Of a stretch of 64,000 bases of DNA, positions 53,042 through 60,834 are shown in pieces. The position numbers and the translations under genes are program-made. This DNA is from JBBRTJ01 sp038244535 (GTDB lineage: Bacteria > Actinomycetota > Acidimicrobiia > Acidimicrobiales > Ilumatobacteraceae): assembly GCA_038244535.1 (NCBI GenBank), contig JBBRTJ010000001.1:1-64000 (forward strand), read 5' to 3'. Under the pieces are notes generated by a model. That model was given only the letters and a program-made list of their open reading frames with translations, had not been told where the DNA came from and searched no databases. The first letter of the stretch is position 1. Each line of letters opens with the position of its first letter.

Positions 53042-54043
53042 ATGCACCGCCCCCAGCGAGGGCTGTTCGCCCCCCGAATCGCGGCGACGGTCGTGGTGAT
53101 CGCTGCGGCGAGCGCCACCATGGCGATCACCGTCCCAGTCGCCGTGGCCGCGCCCGTGAAACCGACGACGACCACCACGACCACGCCCCGGCCGCCCGCC
53201 GTGAACCTTCCCAAGGTCTTCCTCCTCGGCGACTCCATCATGGCCGGGCTGCCCTTCGGCACCGGCCTGAAGGCTCTCCAGGGTTCGTACGCAGTCACGA
53301 TCGACGCCCAGGTCTGCCGCCGCCTCACCGGTGCGAGCTGCTCCTACCAGGGAAAGACCCCGGCCAACGCGCTCACCGTCGCCCAGACCAATCGCACCAA
53401 GCTTGCGGGGCAGGTCGTGGTCGTGATGGCGGGCTACAACGACAGCTCGGTGGCCGCCCCACTGGCCACCTTCATGCAGCTGTTCGAGGCGGCCGGCGTG
53501 CGCGAGGTGGTGTGGGCGACCTACCGCAACCTCAAGGGCGTCTACAACGCCTCGAACGCCACCTTGCTGGCCGCCCCCGCCACCTACCCGAAGCTGACCG
53601 TGGCCGACTGGGACGCCTTCTCGAAAGGCAAGACCACGTGGTTCGGCAGCGACGGCCTCCACCTGACCGGCGCGGGCTCGGCGGCGCTCGGAGCGTTCCT
53701 GCACGACCAGATCGAACTGGCCCTGGCCGCCAGCGGTCCCGGAGCGGGCACCACCACGTCCGGGCCGGTGGCCACTGCTGCGCCGGCCTCCAGCGCGGTG
53801 ACGCTGTCGGGCGCCGGCCTCGCCTCGACGGCGCCGGGTGCGGCCGGCCCCGACGCCCGGCCCGCTGGCCTTCCGATCGGCGGCGCCGCCGGCCCACCGG
53901 ACCCAGCCGGAAGCAGCAGCCCCGACCTGAGCCTCGCCTCGATGGGCGGCGCCGCGCTGGCGATGGCTGTGCTCATCGGGGGCGTGGCCTGGATCATGGT
54001 GCGCCGGCGCACCAACCCGTTCGACTTCGACACGGAGTCGTGA
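53042..54043 (+). CDS. Secreted, membrane-anchored SGNH/GDSL hydrolase
   Basis: Extracytoplasmic esterase/acyltransferase-type protein, 333 aa. A signal peptide (RIAATVVVIAAASATMAITV, ending near AVAAP) is followed by a Thr-rich linker (KPTTTTTTTPRPP). The SGNH domain starts with LLGDSIMAG (nucleophile Ser), has the VMAGYND block and ends with the catalytic FGSDGLHLTGAG. A long Ala/Gly/Pro/Ser linker leads to a C-terminal transmembrane helix and a basic cytosolic end (VRRRTNPFDFD), so it is anchored at both ends or after cleavage. Likely acts on cell-wall or surface polysaccharide esters; substrate unknown. Confidence 0.85.
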   Translation: MHRPQRGLFAPRIAATVVVIAAASATMAITVPVAVAAPVKPTTTTTTTPRPPAVNLPKVFLLGDSIMAGLPFGTGLKALQGSYAVTIDAQVCRRLTGASCSYQGKTPANALTVAQTNRTKLAGQVVVVMAGYNDSSVAAPLATFMQLFEAAGVREVVWATYRNLKGVYNASNATLLAAPATYPKLTVADWDAFSKGKTTWFGSDGLHLTGAGSAALGAFLHDQIELALAASGPGAGTTTSGPVATAAPASSAVTLSGAGLASTAPGAAGPDARPAGLPIGGAAGPPDPAGSSSPDLSLASMGGAALAMAVLIGGVAWIMVRRRTNPFDFDTES

Positions 54044-54127
54044 ACGGCGCCCCCCGGGCGCTCACGGGGGAGTCGGAGGGCTCCTGAACGACGCCCGCGG
54101 GCGCGCTCAGGGGAGCCGAAGGGCTCC
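54041..54127. repeat. Imperfect 43/44-bp tandem duplication at the mutY 3' end
   Basis: Two units (54041-54084 and 54085-54127) both start TGAACG and end GGGCTCC, with a palindromic GC core. The first holds the SGNH stop codon and the second the mutY stop. On the minus strand both encode GALRLP. Confidence 0.6.
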
Positions 54128-54970
54128 GTCGCGGCACTCGACGAGCCCATCGGCGAGCAGTCCGGCGATGATCCGCTCGGCCCGCTCGGGATCGGTCGCC
54201 AACCCGGTGGCCCCGCCCACGGCTGCGCCCACGAGAGGCCCCGCGACCAGCGCCGCCAGCACTCGGCCCCGAGCCTGGCGGTCACTGCCCGCGTACGCCG
54301 CTTGCCGACCGCTCACGCCGGCCGAGCCGTGGGCCGGATCGGGCTCGGGGTGACCGGCGGCCGACCACGCACAGCCAGCCGCCAAAGGGCACCCGCCGCA
54401 GGCCCACGCCCGGGCGGTGCACACCGTCGCTCCGAGATCCAGCATCGCCTGGTTCCACGCCCACGCCTGCCCCGGGGGCAGCAGCGCATCGGCCGCTGAC
54501 TGGACCTCCCGCGGCGAGAGGCGCCGCCCGGCGCGACGCGCCAGGACCCGGGCCACGTTGGTGTCGACCACGGCCGCATCGGCCTCGAAGGCAAAGGCCA
54601 ACAGGGCACGCGCCGTGTAGGCGCCGACACCGGCCAGCGCGACGAGCCCCTCGTAGGTGTGCGGCAGACGTCCACCGAGATCGTCACGGATGACCCGGGC
54701 GGCCTCATGCAGCCGCTGCGCGCGGCGCGGGTAGCCCAGCCCCTGCCATTCGCGCAGCACGTCGCCGAGCGCGGCGCCTGCGCACGCCGACGGGGTCGGC
54801 CATCGCTGCAGGAACGACTCGTAGCGCTTCACCACCCGGGCGGCCTGCGTCTGCTGCAACATGACCTCGCTCACCAGGATCGCCCACGGGTCGCGGGTGT
54901 GCCGCCACGGCAGGTCGACCCGCCGCCCGCCGCCCCAGCTCAGCAGGGCGCGTTGCTCAGCGAGCGACAC
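54107..54970 (-). CDS. mutY: A/G-specific adenine DNA glycosylase
   Basis: Removes adenine mispaired with 8-oxoguanine. The 287-aa protein has the catalytic domain: LPWRHTRDPW, the catalytic Glu in SEVMLQQTQ, LGYPRRAQRLHEAA, ALAGVGAYTARAL (helix-hairpin-helix), the second catalytic Asp in VVDTNVARVLAR, and the Fe-S loop C-x6-C-x2-C-x5-C. The NUDIX-like C-terminal domain that reads 8-oxoG is missing; instead the last 60 residues look like a small winged-helix-type region (DPERAERIIAGLLADGLVEC). Short forms occur in actinobacteria. GTG 54970 overlaps the methyltransferase gene by 31 bp. Confidence 0.93.
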   Translation of the reverse strand: MSLAEQRALLSWGGGRRVDLPWRHTRDPWAILVSEVMLQQTQAARVVKRYESFLQRWPTPSACAGAALGDVLREWQGLGYPRRAQRLHEAARVIRDDLGGRLPHTYEGLVALAGVGAYTARALLAFAFEADAAVVDTNVARVLARRAGRRLSPREVQSAADALLPPGQAWAWNQAMLDLGATVCTARAWACGGCPLAAGCAWSAAGHPEPDPAHGSAGVSGRQAAYAGSDRQARGRVLAALVAGPLVGAAVGGATGLATDPERAERIIAGLLADGLVECRDGALRLP

Positions 54971-55719
54971 AGGTGCACCGTCGTGACGTAGGGAAGCGTG
55001 AACGGTTGAGGGATGCCGGCGACGCGTCGACGCACCCCGTCGAACACCTCGGCCTGCTCGGACGCGGGACGTGACGCGACGTAGCTCCGGGTGGCCACGA
55101 GATCGAGCAGGCCCTCGAGATCGAGCACCTGCTCGTGGGGGAACCGACGCTCGACCACCGACCCGTACGCGCCGCTCCGGCCGATCTCATCCGCCCAATC
55201 GATGTCCCGCTCCCACGGAAGCTCGACTCCCGCCTTGATCACGTCGTCAAGCTGGAAGAACCATGGGAGCGCGTCGGACCGGTCGTTCCAGAGCAGTGCG
55301 AGCCCGCCGCCGGGGCGAAGGACCCGCGCCACCTCGTGGAGGAACGCCGGCCGCTCGAACCAGTGCGCCGCATGGGCCGCCACCACCACGTCGACCGAGG
55401 CGTCGGCGAACGGCATCGTCTCGGCCGTTCCCTCGTGGACCACGACGCCGGGCGTGCTGGCGACGAGCTCGGCGCGCATGTTGGCCAGCGGCTCGACGGC
55501 GGTCAGCGACGAGCCGAACGGGACGAGGAGCCGCGTGAGCTTGCCGGTCCCGGCGCCGAGGTCGACCACCACCCGGCCGGGTTCAATGGACAGCTCGTCG
55601 GCCATCCAACCGACGGCGGCGGCTGGGTACGAGGGCCGGGCCCGCTCGTACCTGCCGGCAACCCGGTCGAAGCTGGTGGCCGCAACGGGGACGCCGTGAG
55701 GCCGAGGCCCGTTGCTCAC
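54940..55719 (-). CDS. Class I SAM-dependent methyltransferase
   Basis: Methyltransferase of the Methyltransf_11 type. GTG 55719 overlaps the stop of the MaoC-like gene (GTGA) and gives 259 aa. Motif I is VVVDLGAGTGKLTRLL, then VEPLANMRAEL, GTAETMPFADASVDVVVAA with the post-motif I acidic residue, and HEVARVLRPGGGLALLWNDR. The start FDRVAGRYERARPSYP is typical of small-molecule methyltransferases of this group. Substrate unknown. The frame opens 20 codons earlier, but that part overlaps the MaoC-like gene. Confidence 0.9.
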   Translation of the reverse strand: MSNGPRPHGVPVAATSFDRVAGRYERARPSYPAAAVGWMADELSIEPGRVVVDLGAGTGKLTRLLVPFGSSLTAVEPLANMRAELVASTPGVVVHEGTAETMPFADASVDVVVAAHAAHWFERPAFLHEVARVLRPGGGLALLWNDRSDALPWFFQLDDVIKAGVELPWERDIDWADEIGRSGAYGSVVERRFPHEQVLDLEGLLDLVATRSYVASRPASEQAEVFDGVRRRVAGIPQPFTLPYVTTVHLCRSLSNAPC

Positions 55720-56231
55720 GCCCAGGGATCGGTGCCGTCGTACGGGCGGCGCCGGACCGGCGCGGCGTCGCGCTTCCACACCATCACGCGGCGACGGAAG
55801 AAGCAGACCTCCTGGCCGTCCTGGTTGAAGCCCTTGGTCTCGACGGTCACGATGCCCCGATCAGGCTTGGAACTGCTCTCTTTGACCTCGAGCACCTTGG
55901 TCTCGGCGTAGATGGTGTCGCCGTGGAACGTCGGGTGCTTGTGCTGGAGGGTCTCGACCTCGAGGTTGGCGATGGCGGCACCGCTCACGTCGGGCACGCT
56001 CATCCCCAGCACCAGCGAGTACACGAGGTTGCCGACCACGACGTTGCGACCGTGAACCGTCTCGTGCTCGGCGAACCAGGCGTTGGTGTGCAACGGGTGG
56101 TGGTTCATCGTGAGCATGCAGAACAGGTGGTCGTCAGCTTCGGTGATGGTCTTGCCGGGCCAGTGCTTGTACACGTCTCCGGGGGTGAAGTCCTCGAGGT
56201 AGCGGCCGAACGGACGCTCGTACACGGTCAT
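55716..56231 (-). CDS. MaoC-like hot-dog dehydratase
   Basis: Single hot-dog-fold protein of the MaoC/enoyl-CoA hydratase-2 type. The 171-aa protein has the hydratase motif (DDHLFCMLTMNHHPLHTNA with Asp and His, then GRNVVVGNLVYSLVLGM) and a C-terminal strand region PTFHGDTIYAETKVLE. It may act with the methylsuccinyl-CoA-dehydrogenase-like enzyme encoded 3 kb away, since mesaconyl-CoA hydratases are MaoC proteins, but those are about twice as long, so this is not established. It lies 11 bp after the UPF0104 gene and overlaps the methyltransferase gene. Confidence 0.88.
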   Translation of the reverse strand: MTVYERPFGRYLEDFTPGDVYKHWPGKTITEADDHLFCMLTMNHHPLHTNAWFAEHETVHGRNVVVGNLVYSLVLGMSVPDVSGAAIANLEVETLQHKHPTFHGDTIYAETKVLEVKESSSKPDRGIVTVETKGFNQDGQEVCFFRRRVMVWKRDAAPVRRRPYDGTDPWA

Positions 56232-56239
56232 GGGCGGGC

Positions 56240-56245
56240 ACCCTA
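56240..56245 (-). promoter_or_regulatory. Internal -10 hexamer TAGGGT for the MaoC-like gene
   Basis: TAGGGT lies 8 nt before ATG 56231 and overlaps the stop of the upstream gene; possible internal promoter. Confidence 0.35.
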
Positions 56246-57463
56246 CCGACCGGGCTTCTCCTCATCGCCAGCCGCACCGGCGTTGGACAGCCCGGTCGCC
56301 GGCTCCTCCAGGTGGCCGTACTGCTCGATCCACTCGAGGCGGTTCGGCGCCGTGCCGATGGCCTCGAACGCGGCGGTGCGATCACGGGGGCCGAGGCGCA
56401 GGGTCACGTAACTGATCGCCCCGAGCGGGATCGGGAGCCAGAAGGCTGCGAGGCGGTAGGTGACCACGCCGATGGCGGCGGTGCTGGGCTCCATCCCGAA
56501 CGCGACGAGCGTCGACGTGAGCACGGCCTCGACCACGCCGAGGCCGCCTGGGGTGATCGGGATGGCAGCCGAGACGTTGGCCAGGCAGAAGGCGAGGAGG
56601 ATCCCGTCGATGGGCGGCTGGCCCCCGAACGCGCGCAGGAACACGTAGAGCGAGGCCGCATCGAGGAGCCAGTTGGCCACCGCCCACAGCGCAGCGCGGC
56701 GCAGCAGCACCGGATCGCGCATCATGTCTCGAAGCCGGTCGGCGATGCTGCTGACCAGCTCGACGGCCTTGTCCTCCTTGACGAAGCGGACCTTGCGAGC
56801 CACGGCCCGCACGGCTCGCTCAGCTTGAGCACGACCCTTGAGCAGCCCGATGACGATCAGCCCGAACGCGGCCATGAGCAAGATGCCGATGATGCCCACG
56901 GTGGCGTAGGCGGCGTTGACACCCTGGAAGGGGATGGTCCACAGCAGGGCCAACCAGAGCATCAGGTTGAGCACCACCGCCGACCCGACGCCGACGGTGG
57001 CCAGCGCGAAGCCGGCGTTGGCTGGCTCGACGCCGCTGGCGGTCATCAGGCGAAAGCCGAGGGCTGAACCGGCAGCCGAACCGCCGGGGACCAGGTTGGT
57101 CACGGTCTTCGTGGCGAGCTGAATGCGCACGAGGCGGAAGAGCTTGAGCTTGTCGTCACTCGGAAGGGCCACCCAGGTGAGGCGGGAGTATGCGGCAAAG
57201 GCCGCCAACTGGAAGCCGAGGCCCAGCACCAGCAGCACCGGGTTCAGCTCGGACAGCGTGTCGAGGGCGCTCCTGAAGCCGCCCAGCTGCGGAAGGATCA
57301 GGTTGTTGAAGACCAGCCAGAACAGAACGATCTGGATGGTCCGCTTGATCCCTCGGCGGCGCCCGGCGGCCTTCGGGCCATCGACCAGCGCCATGCGGAT
57401 GCCCCGCGCGGGCGTGTCGAGCGGCGCGCCAGGCGCCGCGTCGCCGGCCGGTTCGTCGGGCAT
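56243..57463 (-). CDS. Lysylphosphatidylglycerol synthase-type (UPF0104) membrane protein
   Basis: Integral membrane protein of the LPG-synthase transmembrane family (flippase-like domain). ATG 57463 gives 406 aa: a cytosolic N-terminus (PDEPAGDAAPGAPLDTPARG) and about eight helices. Family motifs: TKTVTNLVPGGSAAGSALGF (usually PGR.GD or PGG), SAAIPITPGGLGVVEAVLTS and VTYRLAAFWLPIPLGAISYV. The gephyrin-like C-terminal aminoacyl domain of MprF is absent. Likely transports or flips a lipid intermediate. The frame opens further upstream but that part is antisense to the next gene. Part of a leftward run with MaoC, methyltransferase and mutY. Confidence 0.88.
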   Translation of the reverse strand: MPDEPAGDAAPGAPLDTPARGIRMALVDGPKAAGRRRGIKRTIQIVLFWLVFNNLILPQLGGFRSALDTLSELNPVLLVLGLGFQLAAFAAYSRLTWVALPSDDKLKLFRLVRIQLATKTVTNLVPGGSAAGSALGFRLMTASGVEPANAGFALATVGVGSAVVLNLMLWLALLWTIPFQGVNAAYATVGIIGILLMAAFGLIVIGLLKGRAQAERAVRAVARKVRFVKEDKAVELVSSIADRLRDMMRDPVLLRRAALWAVANWLLDAASLYVFLRAFGGQPPIDGILLAFCLANVSAAIPITPGGLGVVEAVLTSTLVAFGMEPSTAAIGVVTYRLAAFWLPIPLGAISYVTLRLGPRDRTAAFEAIGTAPNRLEWIEQYGHLEEPATGLSNAGAAGDEEKPGR

Positions 57464-57507
57464 CCCCCCATAGCTAGCCGATCCAGGCCCGTTCAGGAAG
57501 GACCTCC

Positions 57508-58536
57508 TCACGAACCGAGCTGCTCGACGAGCTCGACCAGCGTGCTCACGAGCGCCGGGCGGAGCTCGCTCGGCGACTTGCCGAGGCGCACGACCACCGC
57601 GTCGAGCGCAGGGATGACCAGCGTGTACTGCCCCTCGTAGCCGTGGGCGCCGAACGTGCCGAGCTCGCCCAGCGGCCCGTTCCAGAGCCACCACTGAGCG
57701 CCGTAGCCGTGCTCCTCCTCGGGTGGCGTGGGCGTCGGCGTGCGGGCCTGGTCGACCCAACCGACAGGCAGGACCTGCCGGCCATCCCACCGGCCGTTGC
57801 GCAAGTAGAGGGTGCCGAACCGGGCGAAGTCTCGGGCGGTGGCGTACAGGAACGACGAGCCGATGAACGTGCCAGCCGCGTCGAAGCGGGGATCGGCGGA
57901 CCGCATGCCGATCGGGCCGAACAGACGGTCGGCGAGGTAGCGGCGCAGGCCGGCCTCGCCACCGCCGATCGCCGCCGAGGCGATGCGAGCCAGGACGTTG
58001 GTCGTGCCGGAGGAGTAGTTCCACACCGTTCCCGGCTCGTGGTCGAGGGGGAGCGAGGCCGCGTAGGAGGCGACGTCGCCATGGCCGGCGCCGAACAGCA
58101 TCTCGATGCAGTGCGAGGTCTCCGCGTCGACGTAGTCCTCGTTGAAGCGCAGCCCGCCCGACATCGTGAGCAGGTGACGCACCGTGATGGCGGAACGCCC
58201 GTCACCCGGCGCCTGCCACTCGGGCACCGGCGCGGGCTCGTCGAGGTGCACGAGCCCGTCGGCCACGCACAGCCCGATGAGAGCCTGCGTGACGCTCTTG
58301 CCCATCGACCACGAGATCAGCGGCTCGGCCAGATCGGTGCTCGGCCCGTAGCCCTCCCACACGATTCGACCGTGGCGCACGACCACCAGCGCCAGCGTGA
58401 GCCCGAGCTCGGGTGGTTGCAACAGCAACTTCTCTGCGGCCGGAAGGTTGGCCTGCTGGGCGGACGGGGCGATGGGCCACGCCTCAGTCGGCCACGGCAC
58501 GCCATCAGGTTGGGAGGGCAGGGGTAGGAAGCTCAT
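57508..58536 (-). CDS. Serine hydrolase of the beta-lactamase (class C/PBP-like) family
   Basis: Serine beta-lactamase-fold hydrolase, usually an esterase or peptidase rather than a resistance enzyme. ATG 58536 overlaps the LOG gene stop (ATGA) and gives 342 aa. Motifs: nucleophile SxxK in SWSMGKSVTQALIG, the YxN-like NYSSGTTNVLARI, VRHLLTMSGGLRFNEDY and the C-terminal HGYEGQYTLV in place of KTG. No signal peptide. The substrate is unknown. It is followed after 44 bp by the UPF0104 gene. Confidence 0.9.
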   Translation of the reverse strand: MSFLPLPSQPDGVPWPTEAWPIAPSAQQANLPAAEKLLLQPPELGLTLALVVVRHGRIVWEGYGPSTDLAEPLISWSMGKSVTQALIGLCVADGLVHLDEPAPVPEWQAPGDGRSAITVRHLLTMSGGLRFNEDYVDAETSHCIEMLFGAGHGDVASYAASLPLDHEPGTVWNYSSGTTNVLARIASAAIGGGEAGLRRYLADRLFGPIGMRSADPRFDAAGTFIGSSFLYATARDFARFGTLYLRNGRWDGRQVLPVGWVDQARTPTPTPPEEEHGYGAQWWLWNGPLGELGTFGAHGYEGQYTLVIPALDAVVVRLGKSPSELRPALVSTLVELVEQLGS

Positions 58537-59126
58537 GGGACCACCCCACGATCGATCCACTTCGGGATCGGGGTCGGCACAGGGTGGTCGAGGGCGGCGA
58601 GCACCGCTTCCACCGTCGACGCTCGGCGCAGGAGCGCGGCGTGCTCAGGCCGGATGAAACCTTCGGCGACGGCCCGCTCGACCTGTTCGAACATCGGCCC
58701 GTAGAACCCATCGACGTCGAGCACGACGGCCGGCTTGGTGTGGTAGCCGAGCTGACCCCACGTCACGATCTCGAACAGCTCCTCGAGCGTGCCGAAGCCG
58801 CCGGGCAAGGCAACGACGGCCTCCGCGAGATCGGCCATGAGCGCCTTGCGCTCGTGCATCGAGCCGACCACCTTGAGCTCCGTCAGCCGGTCGTGGCCGA
58901 TCTCGACCCCAACGAGCGCTTCAGTGATCACGCCGACCACCCGACCACCGGCGCCGAGCGCGGCGTCAGCGACGACGCCCATCAGCCCGACGTTGCCGCC
59001 GCCGTAGACGAGCGTCATGCCCCGGCGGGCGATGGCGCCGCCGAGCTCAGCCGCGACCGTCGCGTACGCCGGGCTCCTCCCGGTACTGGAGCCGCAGAAC
59101 ACGCACACCGTCGTCACACTCACCAT
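58533..59126 (-). CDS. LOG-family nucleotide phosphoribohydrolase (TIGR00730)
   Basis: Rossmann-fold enzyme of the LONELY GUY family, which cleaves nucleoside 5'-monophosphates (cytokinin precursors or AMP-like substrates). From ATG 59126 (an in-frame upstream ATG at 59150 exists) the protein is 197 aa. Motifs: VCVFCGSSTG, LVYGGGNVGLMGVVADAAL, SMHERKALM and the signature PGGFGTLEELFEIVTWGQLG. Older annotation as lysine decarboxylase is wrong for this family. First gene of a coupled leftward run ending in mutY. Confidence 0.93.
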   Translation of the reverse strand: MVSVTTVCVFCGSSTGRSPAYATVAAELGGAIARRGMTLVYGGGNVGLMGVVADAALGAGGRVVGVITEALVGVEIGHDRLTELKVVGSMHERKALMADLAEAVVALPGGFGTLEELFEIVTWGQLGYHTKPAVVLDVDGFYGPMFEQVERAVAEGFIRPEHAALLRRASTVEAVLAALDHPVPTPIPKWIDRGVVP

Positions 59127-59177
59127 GGGAGTCTCGCGAACCACGAGCACGAGTTCGGGCGATGAGCGGGCCGCCGG

Positions 59178-59183
59178 TAGCGT
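59178..59183 (+). promoter_or_regulatory. -10 hexamer TAGCGT for the acyl-CoA dehydrogenase gene
   Basis: TAGCGT lies 8 nt before GTG 59192 and favours that start over ATG 59162. Confidence 0.5.
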
Positions 59184-59191
59184 TCTTCGCC

Positions 59192-60799
59192 GTGACGACC
59201 CCCGATCTCACCAACGCCGCAGCCGTGATCGACCTCGCCGAGAGGGTGGTGGGCAAGGGCATCCGAGCCCTCGTCTCCGCCGGCGGCCCCGACGTTGCAC
59301 AGGTTCTCGCCTACGACCTCGCCCACTCCTCCGCCGCCCTCGAGACGGCCAGGTCGATGCTCGACTACGGAGCCAAGGGCGACATCGAGGCCCGCATCAC
59401 GTGTGCCTTCGTGGCCGACGCCGTGCACGAGCTGCGGGCCCGGGTGATGGGCCGCGAAGCGCTCTGGGGGCTCGACGGCGATGCCCTCGCCGACACCAAC
59501 GGCTTCCTGGCCGAGTACCGCGATCCGTCGTTCCTGGCCTCGCTGGCCGGCGATGCCGGTCCTCGCCACCTCGATCCTGACTTCGAGATGGTGCAGGACA
59601 CCTTCCGCCGCTTCGCCAACGACAAGATCGCCCCGGTGGCCGAGCACGTGCACCGCCACAACGCCGACGTGCCTGAAGACATCATCTCGGGGCTGGCCGA
59701 GATGGGAGCGTTCGGGCTCAGCGTGCCCGAGGAGTACGGCGGGTTCGCCGGCGGTGGCGAGGGCGACTACCTCGGCATGGTGGTGGCCACCGAGGAGCTG
59801 AGCCGTGGCTCGCTCGGCATCGGCGGCTCGCTCATCACCCGTCCCGAGATCCTGACCCGGGCCCTCGTGAAGGGCGGCACCGAGGAGCAGAGGCAGACCT
59901 GGCTGCCCAAGCTGGCCACAGCCGAGGTGATGGCCGCGGTCGCGGTGACCGAACCCGACTTCGGCTCCGACGTGGCCGGCCTGAAGGTGACCGCGACCCG
60001 TGGCGCCGGTCCCGACGGTGAAGCGGGCTGGCTCATCAACGGGGTCAAGACGTGGTGCACGTTCGGGGCGCGGGCCGACGTGCTCATGCTGCTGGCCCGC
60101 ACCGACCCTGATCGCTCCAAGACCCACAGGGGCCTGTCGCTGTTCGTCGTGCCCAAGCCCCGGGGCGAGAGCCATGGCTTCGAGTTCGAGCAGGCCGGCG
60201 GCGGCAAGATGGAGGGTCGCCCGATCGACACCATCGGCTACCGCGGCATGCACTCCTACGAGATCGCCTTCGACGCCTGGTGGGTGTCCGAGGCCTGTCT
60301 GATCGGGGGCGAGGACGGACTCGGTCGCGGTTTCTACTACCAGATGGAGGGCTTCGAGAATGGCCGGCTGCAGACCGCGGCACGCGCCGTCGGGGTGATG
60401 CAGGCCGCCTACGAGGCCGCCGTCGACTACGCCGCCAACCGGACGGTGTTCGCCAAGTCGGTCGGCGACTACCAGCTCACCCGGGTGAAGCTGGCCCGTA
60501 TGGCAGTCATCATCCAAGCGAGCCGCCAGTTCAGCTACTCGGTGGCTCGCCTGATGGCCAAGGGCGAGGGCGCGCTCGAGGCGAGCATGGTCAAGGCCTA
60601 CGTGTGCAAGGCCGCCGAGTGGGTGACCCGCGAGGCCCTGCAGATCCATGGTGGGTACGGGTACGCCGAGGAGTACGCGGTGTCGCGCCTGTTCGTCGAC
60701 GCCCGCGTGCTGTCGATCTTCGAGGGCGCCGACGAGACGCTGTGCCTCAAGGTGATCGCTCGCCGCCTCGTCGAGCAGGCAGGCACCACCGCGGCCTGA
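59192..60799 (+). CDS. Acyl-CoA dehydrogenase, (2S)-methylsuccinyl-CoA dehydrogenase-like
   Basis: FAD-dependent acyl-CoA dehydrogenase. GTG 59192 gives 535 aa, longer than usual because of an N-terminal helical extension (about 1-135) as in (2S)-methylsuccinyl-CoA dehydrogenase of the ethylmalonyl-CoA pathway. The core has GAFGLSVPEEYGGFAGGG, AVAVTEPDFGSDVAGLKVTA, GVKTWCTFGARADV, GMHSYEIAFDAWW, FYYQMEGFENGRLQTAARAV and GVMQAAYEAAVDYA, then IHGGYGYAEEY and the catalytic FEGADETL. The sequence FENGRLQTAARAVGVMQAA is characteristic of that enzyme. No crotonyl-CoA carboxylase/reductase or other pathway gene is in the window, so a general medium-chain role is not excluded. Confidence 0.8.
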   Translation: MTTPDLTNAAAVIDLAERVVGKGIRALVSAGGPDVAQVLAYDLAHSSAALETARSMLDYGAKGDIEARITCAFVADAVHELRARVMGREALWGLDGDALADTNGFLAEYRDPSFLASLAGDAGPRHLDPDFEMVQDTFRRFANDKIAPVAEHVHRHNADVPEDIISGLAEMGAFGLSVPEEYGGFAGGGEGDYLGMVVATEELSRGSLGIGGSLITRPEILTRALVKGGTEEQRQTWLPKLATAEVMAAVAVTEPDFGSDVAGLKVTATRGAGPDGEAGWLINGVKTWCTFGARADVLMLLARTDPDRSKTHRGLSLFVVPKPRGESHGFEFEQAGGGKMEGRPIDTIGYRGMHSYEIAFDAWWVSEACLIGGEDGLGRGFYYQMEGFENGRLQTAARAVGVMQAAYEAAVDYAANRTVFAKSVGDYQLTRVKLARMAVIIQASRQFSYSVARLMAKGEGALEASMVKAYVCKAAEWVTREALQIHGGYGYAEEYAVSRLFVDARVLSIFEGADETLCLKVIARRLVEQAGTTAA

Positions 60800-60834
60800 C
60801 CACCTCAACGCCTGAGAGGTGCTTCACTGCCACC

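Noticed and set aside
57508..58536. Antibiotic-resistance beta-lactamase
   Set aside because: No signal peptide and HGYEG instead of KTG; this group is usually esterases or peptidases.
58533..59126. Lysine decarboxylase
   Set aside because: PGGFGTLEE and the SMHERKA block identify the LOG phosphoribohydrolase family; the decarboxylase name is an old misannotation.
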